Source of the DNA: Chloroflexota bacterium | Lineage (GTDB): Bacteria; Chloroflexota; Anaerolineae; B4-G1; SLSP01 | Direction: 5' to 3' | NCBI GenBank assembly: GCA_022707725.1 | Contig: JAKJAB010000237.1 | Span: forward strand, 1-5,480 | DNA: 5,480 nucleotides | Part shown: positions 1 to 5,332 of the stretch, piece after piece | Layout: every line of letters starts with the position of its first letter | How positions within the stretch are numbered: position 1 is the stretch's first letter | Translations under genes and position numbers: made by a program | The notes under the pieces: model-generated | What the model was told of the DNA's origin: nothing | Databases searched by the model: none | The model's input: only the letters and a program-made list of their open reading frames with translations

Positions 1-601
1 AACGTGTGGTGAGACTGGCATTGAGCCGGTCGGGGTCGGCGGCCATAAAACACAGGCTGCCCGGTATGCCGAGAAAGCGCCGCGAGGCTTCAAGAGTATC
101 CACGGCGCGCTCCGGCGGACCGGCGTCGAGGCCGTCGAGGAAGATGGCAAGCCGTTCTTCGCGTGTGGCGAAATAGTCGTTCACCCACTGCGTGAGCACG
201 CCAAAACCGGCGAACGTGTCGAAATCGGCATCATAGGTCAGGCTTATCTCCCAGTCGGCGAGTCGCTGTGCGTCTTCGGCGGGCAGGTCGAGGGATTTGA
301 GTCTGGCGAGGGCTTGGAGCAACAGCGCGCGCGGTGCAGCCCCCGGCTCGGTGTACTGTGCTGCATCGAACCATAGGGTGACGACAGGGTGACCAACGGC
401 AGCTCCCTGCTCTTCCAGCGTTGCGGCAATCAGGTGCAGCAGGCTGGTCTTCCCACACCCGGCCGGGCCGAAGATGCCGATGGTGAGCGGCGTGTCTCCT
501 GCCATCGCCAGATGCGTCAGCGCCTCGGCATACGTAGCGAAGCCGAAGGCGTCTTGTGCTGCCATCGTGATCGGTCGATCGCTGTAGAATGCATGAGACA
601 T
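1..601 (-). CDS. KAP-family P-loop NTPase, N-terminal part (runs off left edge)
   Basis: This is an open frame of 200 codons from ATG at 601 to the window edge, with no stop reached, so the C-terminus is missing. A Walker A motif, GPAGCGKT, lies at residues 45-52 after the hydrophobic lead-in LTIGIF. An aromatic strand, LWFDAAQY, follows at about 76-83. A Walker B-like segment, LAIFLDGLDAGPPE, spans 151-164, and CFMAADPDRL follows at 184-193. This order (GxxGxGKTS, then a W-F-[DN]-A strand, then a DxLD-x-x-P-P-E Walker B, then an AAD strand) is the pattern of KAP NTPases, named after Kidins220/ARMS and PifA. In most members the Walker B reads DDLDR; here it is DGLDA. No membrane segment is seen in the visible part, although many KAP proteins carry them. 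The start is supported by AGGAG at 614-610, eight bases upstream, and by a strong promoter. KAP proteins are ATPases often tied to membranes, and PifA excludes phage T7. The role here is unknown. Confidence 0.82.
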   Translation of the reverse strand, partial: MSHAFYSDRPITMAAQDAFGFATYAEALTHLAMAGDTPLTIGIFGPAGCGKTSLLHLIAATLEEQGAAVGHPVVTLWFDAAQYTEPGAAPRALLLQALARLKSLDLPAEDAQRLADWEISLTYDADFDTFAGFGVLTQWVNDYFATREERLAIFLDGLDAGPPERAVDTLEASRRFLGIPGSLCFMAADPDRLNASLTTR

Positions 602-617
602 TGTCTCAACTCCTCTT

Positions 618-634
618 CGCCAAAAGATTTGGCG
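618..634 (-). promoter_or_regulatory. inverted repeat in the KAP gene leader
   Basis: Perfect 7-base arms, CGCCAAA (618-624) and TTTGGCG (628-634), surround a 3-base loop. The repeat lies inside the predicted leader and ends only a few bases before the AGGAG ribosome-binding site at 614-610. It could be a hairpin that modulates ribosome access or a site for a dimeric repressor. No T-run follows on the minus strand, so it is not a standard terminator. Confidence 0.45.
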
Positions 635-668
635 GATAAATCGATTTTATAAATATGTAATTGTAACC

Positions 669-696
669 AGTATAAGTCGTTTTATATTTATGTCAA
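669..696 (-). promoter_or_regulatory. sigma70-type promoter of the KAP NTPase gene
   Basis: Read on the minus strand, a perfect -35 TTGACA (696-691) is followed by a 16-base spacer and the -10 TATACT (674-669), one mismatch from consensus. Transcription would start near 662, leaving a leader of about 60 bases before the ATG at 601. It lies in the AT-rich divergent region and faces away from the aminotransferase gene. Confidence 0.7.
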
Positions 697-770
697 GGTC
701 TGTAAATTTTGCACGTGATTATGTCGATATAGAATGATCATTTACCATACGGCAAATGGATAAGCATCAC

Positions 771-798
771 TTGACCTGGTTTTCGCCTATGTTACTAT
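771..798 (+). promoter_or_regulatory. probable promoter of rocD (extended -10)
   Basis: TTGACC (771-776, one mismatch from consensus) is followed by a 16-base spacer and TACTAT (793-798). The -10 is preceded by TG at 790-791 with one base between, giving an extended -10 element that compensates for the two mismatches. The start of transcription would fall near 805, about 70 bases before the ATG at 877. Confidence 0.5.
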
Positions 799-876
799 CG
801 AGTGGGTACAATGCGCGAAACGCGCGCCTGACTACCCGGCTGACGACTATCAGACGACTCGCAAAGGAGCACATCA

Positions 877-1983
877 ATGATGCATACAGCAGACTATATC
901 GACCTGGAAAGGACCTATGCTACGCACACGTATACGCCTTTGAACGTGGTGCTCAGTCGCGGTGAGGGCGTGTGGGTGTGGGATGTCGAGGGGAAGAAAT
1001 ACCTCGACTGCCTGAGCGCCTATTCGGCGCTGAACCAGGGACACCGCCACCCGCGTATTATCGCGGCGATGATGGAGCAGGCGGAGCGCGTAACCCTGAC
1101 TTCGCGCGCGTTTTACAACGACCAGTTTCCCCTCCTGGCGAATAAGGTGAAGGGGATCCCCGACAATCAGGCCGAGATCATCGCCTGTGGGCACAATTTC
1201 CACGGGCGCACCATCACGGCGATCTCCCTGTCGACGACACCGTTGTACAAGAAAGACTTCGGACCGCTGACGCCGGGCTTCAAACCTATTCCCTTCGGTG
1301 ATGCCGAGGCGTTGGAGGCGGCCATCACGCCCCATACGGCGGGTTTCCTCATGGAACCGATTCAGGGCGAGGGTGGGGTGATCGTCCCTCCAGACGGCTA
1401 TCTGCGCACCGTGCGTGAAATCTGTGACCGGCACCATGTGCTGTTGATCGCTGACGAAATCCAGACCGGATTGGGACGCACCGGCAAGCTCTTCGCCTGC
1501 GAGTGGGAAGACGTGCGCCCTGACATCGTTCTCATCGGTAAGGCGCTGTCTGGCGGGATGATGCCGATCTCCGCTGCCCTCGGCGACCGTGACATTATGG
1601 GGCTGTATAGACCGGGGATGCACGGCTCGACCTTTGGCGGCAACCCGATGGCGAGCGCAGTCGCGCGCGCTGCGTTGCGCGTGATCGTCGATGAGCGGCT
1701 GCCGGAGCGGGCGCGGGAGATGGGGGCGTACTTTATGGCGGGCCTGCGCGCCATCGACAGTCCTTACATTGCTGAGGTGCGCGGTAAAGGCTTGCTCGTG
1801 GGGGTGGCATTGAAGGACGAGGTCGGCGACGCGCGCCCCTTCTGCGAGCAATTGCAGGACCGCGGTGTCTTGGCGCACGAGACCCATAAAACGGTCATCC
1901 GCTTTGCGCCACCGCTGATCATCACCCGTGACGTGCTAGACTGGGCGATTGGCGAGATCGCGGCCGTGTTAGGACGCCAGTAG
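877..1983 (+). CDS. rocD: ornithine--oxo-acid aminotransferase with an internal deletion
   Basis: The protein has 368 residues and is a class III, PLP-dependent aminotransferase (EC 2.6.1.13). It moves the delta-amino group of ornithine to 2-oxoglutarate, giving glutamate semialdehyde for proline and glutamate metabolism in the cytoplasm. The motifs are typical of RocD/OAT: GVWVWDVEGKKYLD (31-44), LSAYSALNQGHRHP (46-59), NFHGRT (107-112), EPIQGEGG (160-167, counting E as 160), IADEIQTGLGRTGK (191-204, with the aspartate that contacts the pyridine nitrogen), GKALSGG (221-227, with the Schiff-base lysine K222), STFGGNP (251-257) and IRFAPPL (341-347). Known OATs are about 400 residues. Here SRAFYNDQFPLLA (76-88) runs straight into NKVKGIPDNQAEI (89-101), so roughly 33 residues are missing. 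They include the conserved NTGAEAVE segment that holds the PLP phosphate. The frame stays open, so the protein may be made but inactive, or this may be an assembly error. The start is supported by AAAGGAG at 863-869, seven bases upstream. An ATG at 880 is also possible. Confidence 0.9.
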   Translation: MMHTADYIDLERTYATHTYTPLNVVLSRGEGVWVWDVEGKKYLDCLSAYSALNQGHRHPRIIAAMMEQAERVTLTSRAFYNDQFPLLANKVKGIPDNQAEIIACGHNFHGRTITAISLSTTPLYKKDFGPLTPGFKPIPFGDAEALEAAITPHTAGFLMEPIQGEGGVIVPPDGYLRTVREICDRHHVLLIADEIQTGLGRTGKLFACEWEDVRPDIVLIGKALSGGMMPISAALGDRDIMGLYRPGMHGSTFGGNPMASAVARAALRVIVDERLPERAREMGAYFMAGLRAIDSPYIAEVRGKGLLVGVALKDEVGDARPFCEQLQDRGVLAHETHKTVIRFAPPLIITRDVLDWAIGEIAAVLGRQ

Positions 1984-1994
1984 CCAAGTAGCCA
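1979..1994 (+). repeat. 8-bp tandem repeat over the rocD stop codon
   Basis: AGTAGCCA occurs twice back to back (1979-1986 and 1987-1994). The first copy contains the TAG stop codon at 1981-1983. It is a simple short duplication with no sign of function. No hairpin terminator follows the gene, only a T-rich run at 1998-2012. Confidence 0.5.
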
Positions 1995-2019
1995 GACTTT
2001 TGTTTGTTTTTAATTTGCG

Positions 2020-2025
2020 TATAAT
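2020..2025 (+). promoter_or_regulatory. -10 box of the cyclic-nucleotide-binding gene
   Basis: A perfect TATAAT lies 44 bases before the ATG at 2069, in an 85-base AT-rich gap after rocD. The -35 is weak: TTTTGT at 1998-2003 with a 16-base spacer is the best candidate. Transcription would start near 2032, giving a leader of about 37 bases. This suggests the gene pair is transcribed independently of rocD, although read-through is possible because no terminator separates them. Confidence 0.55.
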
Positions 2026-2051
2026 AAAGATACAGGATTGTCTCATGTTCT

Positions 2052-2068
2052 AGGATGGGGGGGGTATC
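2052..2068 (+). promoter_or_regulatory. ribosome-binding region with an eight-G run
   Basis: AGGA (2052-2055) is followed by T and then eight consecutive Gs (2057-2064), ending four bases before the ATG at 2069. AGGA alone lies 13 bases from the start, further than usual, so pairing with the ribosome probably relies on the G run. An upstream ATG at 2055-2057 opens a seven-codon frame that overlaps the real start and stops at 2076-2078. Confidence 0.5.
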
Positions 2069-2533
2069 ATGGAAGTAACGCCTTCGATTTTACATGCTGC
2101 GGAACTCTTTACGGGATTGAGTGAAGCGCAATTGGCGGCGCTTGCGGCGGTGGGCCAGGTCTCCGTGTTTCATCGCGGGGACATCATCCTGAAAGAGGGC
2201 GAGCAAAGCACCGCCGTCTATGTGGTGCTGAAGGGGCAGGTGGAGGTCGTCTCCGAGTTGACGGAGAACACCACCAGTCTCATTATTTTGGGAGCGGGAC
2301 AGAGCTTCGGTGAGATGTCGTTATTGGATGCCGGTCCCCGTTCCGCGACGATTCGCTGTCTATCGGCCGAGGCGAGTCTGTTGACGTTCAGCCGCAACGA
2401 TTTGTTGGCTTTTTGGGATAAGGAGAGCCGCGTAGGCTACAGGATGCTCTTCAATATTGCGCGCGATCTGGCTTTCAAGCTCCGCATTCGGAATCTGACG
2501 AACACGCTGCCCAGAGGGGGAGGGGACCTATGA
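2069..2533 (+). CDS. stand-alone cyclic-nucleotide-binding domain protein (CRP-like, no HTH)
   Basis: The 154-residue protein consists almost wholly of one cyclic-nucleotide-binding domain of the CAP/CRP effector type. FTGLSEAQLAALA (14-26) is the usual N-terminal helix. FHRGDIILKEGEQSTAVYVVLKGQVEV (34-60) forms the first half of the beta barrel. FGEMSLLDAGPRSATI (80-95) is the phosphate-binding cassette. Its glutamate E82 and arginine R91 match the residues that contact ribose and phosphate in CRP, so ligand binding is plausible. The chain ends after the long C-terminal helix (about 119-145). The helix-turn-helix that follows in CRP/FNR regulators is absent, so it is unlikely to bind DNA by itself. 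It probably acts as a cytoplasmic sensor of cAMP or another cyclic nucleotide through a partner protein. The obvious candidate is the overlapping downstream gene, whose ATG shares the ATGA at 2530-2533 with this stop. The partner idea is inference. Confidence 0.88.
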   Translation: MEVTPSILHAAELFTGLSEAQLAALAAVGQVSVFHRGDIILKEGEQSTAVYVVLKGQVEVVSELTENTTSLIILGAGQSFGEMSLLDAGPRSATIRCLSAEASLLTFSRNDLLAFWDKESRVGYRMLFNIARDLAFKLRIRNLTNTLPRGGGDL

Positions 2534-2736
2534 TCTACAAGGTCAGTTACGTTATTGTTGGCGGGCAGCACCGGGGGATGGTCATCAATCAGGAGGAAGC
2601 GCCTCAGGTTGGCCATCACGTCGAATTGGACGAGCAGATGTGCGAAATCATCGAAGTGCAGGAGTTGGTCCCACCGATGGGGGACTTCGCTTACCTCCAC
2701 GCTACGTGCCGTGCGATAGAGAAAGAGGAAGAGTAG
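2530..2736 (+). CDS. 68-residue protein of unknown function, coupled to the cNMP-binding gene
   Basis: I do not recognise this protein as a named family. It begins in the ATGA overlap (2530-2533) with the preceding gene and has a strong purine-rich ribosome-binding stretch, GGGGGAGGGG at 2516-2525, so translation is probably coupled. It has no signal peptide or membrane segment. The pattern suggests a small all-beta domain: alternating hydrophobic strands YKVSYVIV (3-10) and GMVIN (16-20), then VGHHVELDEQMCEIIEVQEL (27-46) and FAYLHATCRAI (53-63). The motif P-x-V-G-x-x-V-x-L followed by a strand is common in small SH3-like barrels. The C-terminus, EKEEE (64-68), is acidic. There are two cysteines (38, 60), not in a metal-binding CxxC arrangement. 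The coding assignment rests on spacing, the ribosome-binding site and protein-like composition. The function is open; a partner or effector of the sensor is a guess. Confidence 0.72.
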   Translation: MIYKVSYVIVGGQHRGMVINQEEAPQVGHHVELDEQMCEIIEVQELVPPMGDFAYLHATCRAIEKEEE

Positions 2737-2822
2737 GGATTTGCGATCCGTCACCAGTGATTAGGGATTGGGAACTGCTCTGATCCCTAATCACAGCTCA
2801 CTAGTTCCTCGTGACGAATCCC
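2736..2822. repeat. nested inverted repeats between convergent genes
   Basis: An inner pair of perfect 12-base arms, GTGATTAGGGAT (2757-2768) and ATCCCTAATCAC (2783-2794), encloses a 14-base loop. An outer pair encloses it: GTGACGAATCCC (2811-2822) pairs with CGTCAC (2749-2754) and, after a 7-base bulge, with GGGATT (2736-2741). The block fills the gap between the stop of the 68-residue gene and the stop of the minus-strand permease gene, almost touching both. No T-run follows on either strand, so it is not a textbook intrinsic terminator. It may still stop or stabilise the two converging transcripts, or be a copy of a dispersed palindromic element. Confidence 0.65.
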
Positions 2823-2824
2823 CA

Positions 2825-4321
2825 TCATCTCCCCAGGAAATTGAGTAACAGGGTTGGGGTGATCCGCGCCTCGATCCAGGCCGCAATCAACAGCAGCGGT
2901 ACTACCACACCCACGAAGAGTTTGACGAAGCGCCCGCTCTCGCGCAGGATACCATCGAGACCCCCACCAGCTTCGGGCGGTGAGAGCATCACATCCCCCA
3001 TCCGCATGGCCTGTGCTGTTGCCAGGATGGCTGCCGGTAGCTCCACGATCCCATGCGGCAGCACGGTGGCTGCCAGGAACAGCCACGGATTGACGCCGAT
3101 GCCTCCGATCTGCCCGGCAATGTAGACGATGATGGCAACAGGGGCCATCAACAGCAATAGCGCCAGGATACCCAGCGAGATGAGCGCCGCCCCGCCCGCG
3201 ATAAGCAACGCGCGGACGTTGTTGAAGAAGACGGCCCACGGTGAGAAAGACTCCAATAGCCCGCTTTGTGTGACCATCGAACCGATCGTTTCCAGATTGC
3301 GGACTTCAGAGAGATCAAAGGCTTCCACCGGCAAGGGGAAGCGTTGTATGCCCCATGCGCCGACAGTCAGGCCTCCCACCAGGATGACCACCGCGGTGAT
3401 CAGCAGTTCGGGGCGCATCCCGCGGATGATGGCGGGAATCTCGCGGGCGTACAGCACTTTCAGACCGTGCCGCGGCCAGGCGGCCTCCCAAAACACGTTC
3501 CAGGCGTGCCGCAGGTTCAGTTCGTCGATGTCCCGGCCCAGCAGTTGCTCGCGGTTGAACACGTGGGCGCCCAAGCGGATCAACAGCATGTTCACCACCA
3601 CCATGCACAACGCGATCAACCAAAGGGCGGTGTAATCGGCGAAGAGCAGCAAACCGGCTTCGGCCTGCAAAAGGAAGGCCATCGGGATGATGATGAAGCT
3701 CGCCAGGAGATTGGCCGCGCGCACGCTCGTGGATTGGCTGGAGACGATCACTGCACCGGAAACCATCACCAGCGATTGCACCGTGGATAGCGTCATCGAC
3801 ACCAACAGCAGCGAAAGCGGCGGCCACCAGTTCAGTGTGAGGCCCATCAACAGCAGGTAGGTCGCTATGCCCAGATAGCTGGCCAGAACAGGCGGGATCG
3901 TCGCTGCGAGAAGCTTGCCTACGTAGAGCTGTAGATCGGTCAGCGGTGTCGCCAGCAGAGATTCCAGGCTGCGGCGTTCCTTTTCTCCGGCGAAAGTCTC
4001 CAGCGCGATGACCAGGGAAAAGGAGCTGGGGAAAAAGCCCACTACCAGCATCAAGAACGGCAAAAGCCGCTCGATGATCAACGACGCGCCGTATTGATTG
4101 ACGAACGCCAATCCCCGGTTGGCGGCGAAATTCGCCAGAAACGGGAACCCGATCACCAGGATGACGATAGGAGCAACGATGCGCCAATCGCGCAGTGTGT
4201 CCTTGATCTCCCGGCGAAAAACGACCCACGCCGGCCACCACGCAGAGCGCAGGCGTTGCCAGACGGGGGGAAGTCCCATCGGCGCGGCAGGCGCTGGCTT
4301 GACTTGCGCTTCGAGATTCAT
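2825..4321 (-). CDS. ABC-2 type permease with C-terminal SpoIIM-like domain
   Basis: This 498-residue integral membrane protein is the membrane partner of the upstream ATPase. The first part (about 25-260) is a NatB/ABC-2 type permease. FRREIKDTLRDWR (35-47) leads into the first membrane helix (about 48-65). The family's cytoplasmic motif, ETFAGEKERRSLESLLATP (108-126), is followed by several helices (about 137-160, 166-193, 204-225 and 232-252). The second part (about 305-490) reads like the SpoIIM/DUF95 family: FFNNVRALL (365-373), two or more glycine-rich helices, LPHGIVELPAAI (421-432), then a final helix with IEA (483-485). The two parts are in one uninterrupted frame, so this looks like a fusion. 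The start ATG overlaps the ATPase stop (ATGA, 4321-4318) and GGAGG lies seven bases upstream. It probably exports an unknown substrate. The SpoIIM assignment is from motif recall and is fairly but not fully secure. Confidence 0.85.
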   Translation of the reverse strand: MNLEAQVKPAPAAPMGLPPVWQRLRSAWWPAWVVFRREIKDTLRDWRIVAPIVILVIGFPFLANFAANRGLAFVNQYGASLIIERLLPFLMLVVGFFPSSFSLVIALETFAGEKERRSLESLLATPLTDLQLYVGKLLAATIPPVLASYLGIATYLLLMGLTLNWWPPLSLLLVSMTLSTVQSLVMVSGAVIVSSQSTSVRAANLLASFIIIPMAFLLQAEAGLLLFADYTALWLIALCMVVVNMLLIRLGAHVFNREQLLGRDIDELNLRHAWNVFWEAAWPRHGLKVLYAREIPAIIRGMRPELLITAVVILVGGLTVGAWGIQRFPLPVEAFDLSEVRNLETIGSMVTQSGLLESFSPWAVFFNNVRALLIAGGAALISLGILALLLLMAPVAIIVYIAGQIGGIGVNPWLFLAATVLPHGIVELPAAILATAQAMRMGDVMLSPPEAGGGLDGILRESGRFVKLFVGVVVPLLLIAAWIEARITPTLLLNFLGR

Positions 4322-5292
4322 ACAGTTTCCTCCACCGCGCGCAGGTAGACGGCTTCCAGGCTTTGCGTGACCTCGCTCAAAGTCATCACGGCGACCCCCG
4401 AGGCGGTGAGGGCCTGCAGCACTGCAGGGTTGGTGGCCGCCGGATCGGGCGTGCTGTAGCGGACCCAGGTATCGCCGGCGCCTTGCACTTGCGCACCGTA
4501 GCCGGCGATGGCGCGCTCAATCAGCGCAACGACCCCGTTTTGTGAGGGTTGGGCCAGGCGGATTTCCATCAGCGGCGGGCCGAGCAGGCGAGCTTTCAGC
4601 GCGGGCGTGGCATCCTGTTCCACGATGCGCCCCTGGCGGATGATGGCAATGCGGTCGGCCAGGGCCTCGGCCTCCGGCAGGTTGTGCGTGCAGAGGATGA
4701 TGGCGCGGTGCGCATCTTTGCGCAGTTGCGCGATGGTGTCGCGCACCAACCGCGCGCTGGCCGGGTCCATCGCGGAGGTCGGCTCGTCGAGCAACAGCAC
4801 CGGGGGGTTGTGGAGCAGCGTGCGTATCAACGCGATCTTCTGCGCCATGCCTTTGGAGTATTCACCCAGGCGGCGGTCAAGCACGTTCTTGTGCTTTCCC
4901 GTGGAACTGGTCGCTGCTGCAGGCGCGATTTTGAACCATTCGACCAGCTCGTTGATGCGCTTGTGGCGCTCTGGGGTGGGGATCTCGCGCAGTTGGCCGA
5001 AGAAGTCCAGGTACTCACGTCCGGTCATACGACTGTAAAGGCCGGGCGCTTCGGTGAGCATCCCCACATTGCGCCGCACGGCGTCTCCCTCTGTCGCCAC
5101 ATCGTATCCGGCGACGCGCGCCCGCCCGGCGGTGGGTTTGAGGATGGCGGAGAGCATGCGCACCGTCGTCGTCTTCCCGGCGCCGTTGGGGCCTAACAGA
5201 GCCAACACCTCGCCCGGTCGTACCGTCAACGTGATGTCGTCTACGGCCACCAGCGCGTCAAACGCCTTCGTCAACCCTTCGGTCTCGATCAT
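4318..5292 (-). CDS. ABC exporter ATP-binding subunit (NatA/CcmA-like)
   Basis: This 324-residue cytoplasmic ATPase energises the ABC-2 permease encoded next to it. Walker A is GPNGAGKT (34-41). The Q-loop region, GMLTEAPGLYSRMTGREYL (77-95), has glutamate (E81) where many ABC proteins have glutamine, a form common in NatA-type exporters. The signature is YSKGMAQK (145-152), a usual variant of LSGGQ. Walker B is VLLLDEP (165-171), with the catalytic glutamate E170. The D-loop is SAMD (173-176) and the switch histidine is H203. About 13 residues rich in A, S, T and K (about 124-137) appear to be inserted just before the signature compared with the usual spacing. The last 85 residues form the family's C-terminal extension, ending LEAVYLRAV. 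It is the first gene of a two-gene operon. The start is supported by AAGGA seven bases before the ATG at 5292 and by the promoter at 5327-5322. Confidence 0.92.
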   Translation of the reverse strand: MIETEGLTKAFDALVAVDDITLTVRPGEVLALLGPNGAGKTTTVRMLSAILKPTAGRARVAGYDVATEGDAVRRNVGMLTEAPGLYSRMTGREYLDFFGQLREIPTPERHKRINELVEWFKIAPAAATSSTGKHKNVLDRRLGEYSKGMAQKIALIRTLLHNPPVLLLDEPTSAMDPASARLVRDTIAQLRKDAHRAIILCTHNLPEAEALADRIAIIRQGRIVEQDATPALKARLLGPPLMEIRLAQPSQNGVVALIERAIAGYGAQVQGAGDTWVRYSTPDPAATNPAVLQALTASGVAVMTLSEVTQSLEAVYLRAVEETV

Positions 5293-5299
5293 GCCATTG

Positions 5300-5322
5300 T
5301 CCTTCCACAGTATGTGGAAGGA
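5300..5322. promoter_or_regulatory. 23-bp palindrome, likely operator of the ABC operon
   Basis: Perfect 10-base arms, TCCTTCCACA (5300-5309) and TGTGGAAGGA (5313-5322), surround a 3-base centre. The palindrome touches the last base of the -10 box, covers the predicted transcription start and contains the AAGGA ribosome-binding site. A dimeric repressor bound here would block the promoter. Because the transcript probably starts inside it, it is more likely a DNA operator than an RNA hairpin. No regulator gene is visible in the window; small repressors of the GntR or PadR type often control such exporters. Confidence 0.55.
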
Positions 5323-5330
5323 TTATACCA
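5322..5330 (-). promoter_or_regulatory. extended -10 promoter of the ABC operon
   Basis: On the minus strand the sequence TGGTATAAT (5330-5322) is a perfect extended -10 element. No good -35 is seen at the right distance (CCAAAG at 5350-5345 is the best), which is typical of extended -10 promoters. Transcription would start near 5315, only about 23 bases before the ATG at 5292. Confidence 0.62.
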
Positions 5331-5332
5331 CG

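Larger units (their letters stand above)
602..876. other. divergent intergenic region
   Basis: This 275-base AT-rich stretch separates the start of the KAP gene (minus) from the start of rocD (plus). It holds both promoters and the KAP leader hairpin. It also contains a 10-base perfect palindrome, AATGATCATT, at 733-742, and a small GC hairpin, GCGCG-aaa-CGCGC, at 813-825 inside the predicted rocD leader. A second, weaker promoter-like pair (TTGCAC at 709-714, TAGAAT at 730-735, spacer 15) overlaps the palindrome. I see no convincing small gene or RNA gene here. Confidence 0.6.

Noticed and set aside
231..652. Short open frames on both strands over the left-edge gene
   Set aside because: They overlap the KAP NTPase frame, which has Walker motifs, a ribosome-binding site and a promoter; the short frames have none.
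733..742. AATGATCATT palindrome as an operator
   Set aside because: Ten-base palindromes in AT-rich DNA are common by chance, and it does not overlap the better-supported promoters.
756..965. 69-codon plus-strand frame starting before rocD
   Set aside because: It has no ribosome-binding site, runs across the rocD promoter and start, and its translation is not protein-like.
874..1887. Long open frame of 337 codons on the minus strand opposite rocD
   Set aside because: It is the antisense shadow of a clear aminotransferase gene. Its translation is rich in R, H and Q with no recognisable motif, and it has no ribosome-binding site of note.
1995..2015. T-rich run after rocD as a possible terminator
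   Set aside because: No stable GC-rich stem precedes the T-run. It is better explained as the upstream part of the next promoter.
3315..4241. Second minus-strand open frame of 308 codons inside the permease gene
   Set aside because: It is a +1/+2 shadow of the permease. Its composition (R, G, H, P rich) is typical of out-of-frame GC-rich DNA.
4549..5196. Plus-strand open frame of 215 codons opposite the ABC ATPase
   Set aside because: It lies entirely antisense to a well-supported ATPase with all motifs present, and shows no family resemblance.
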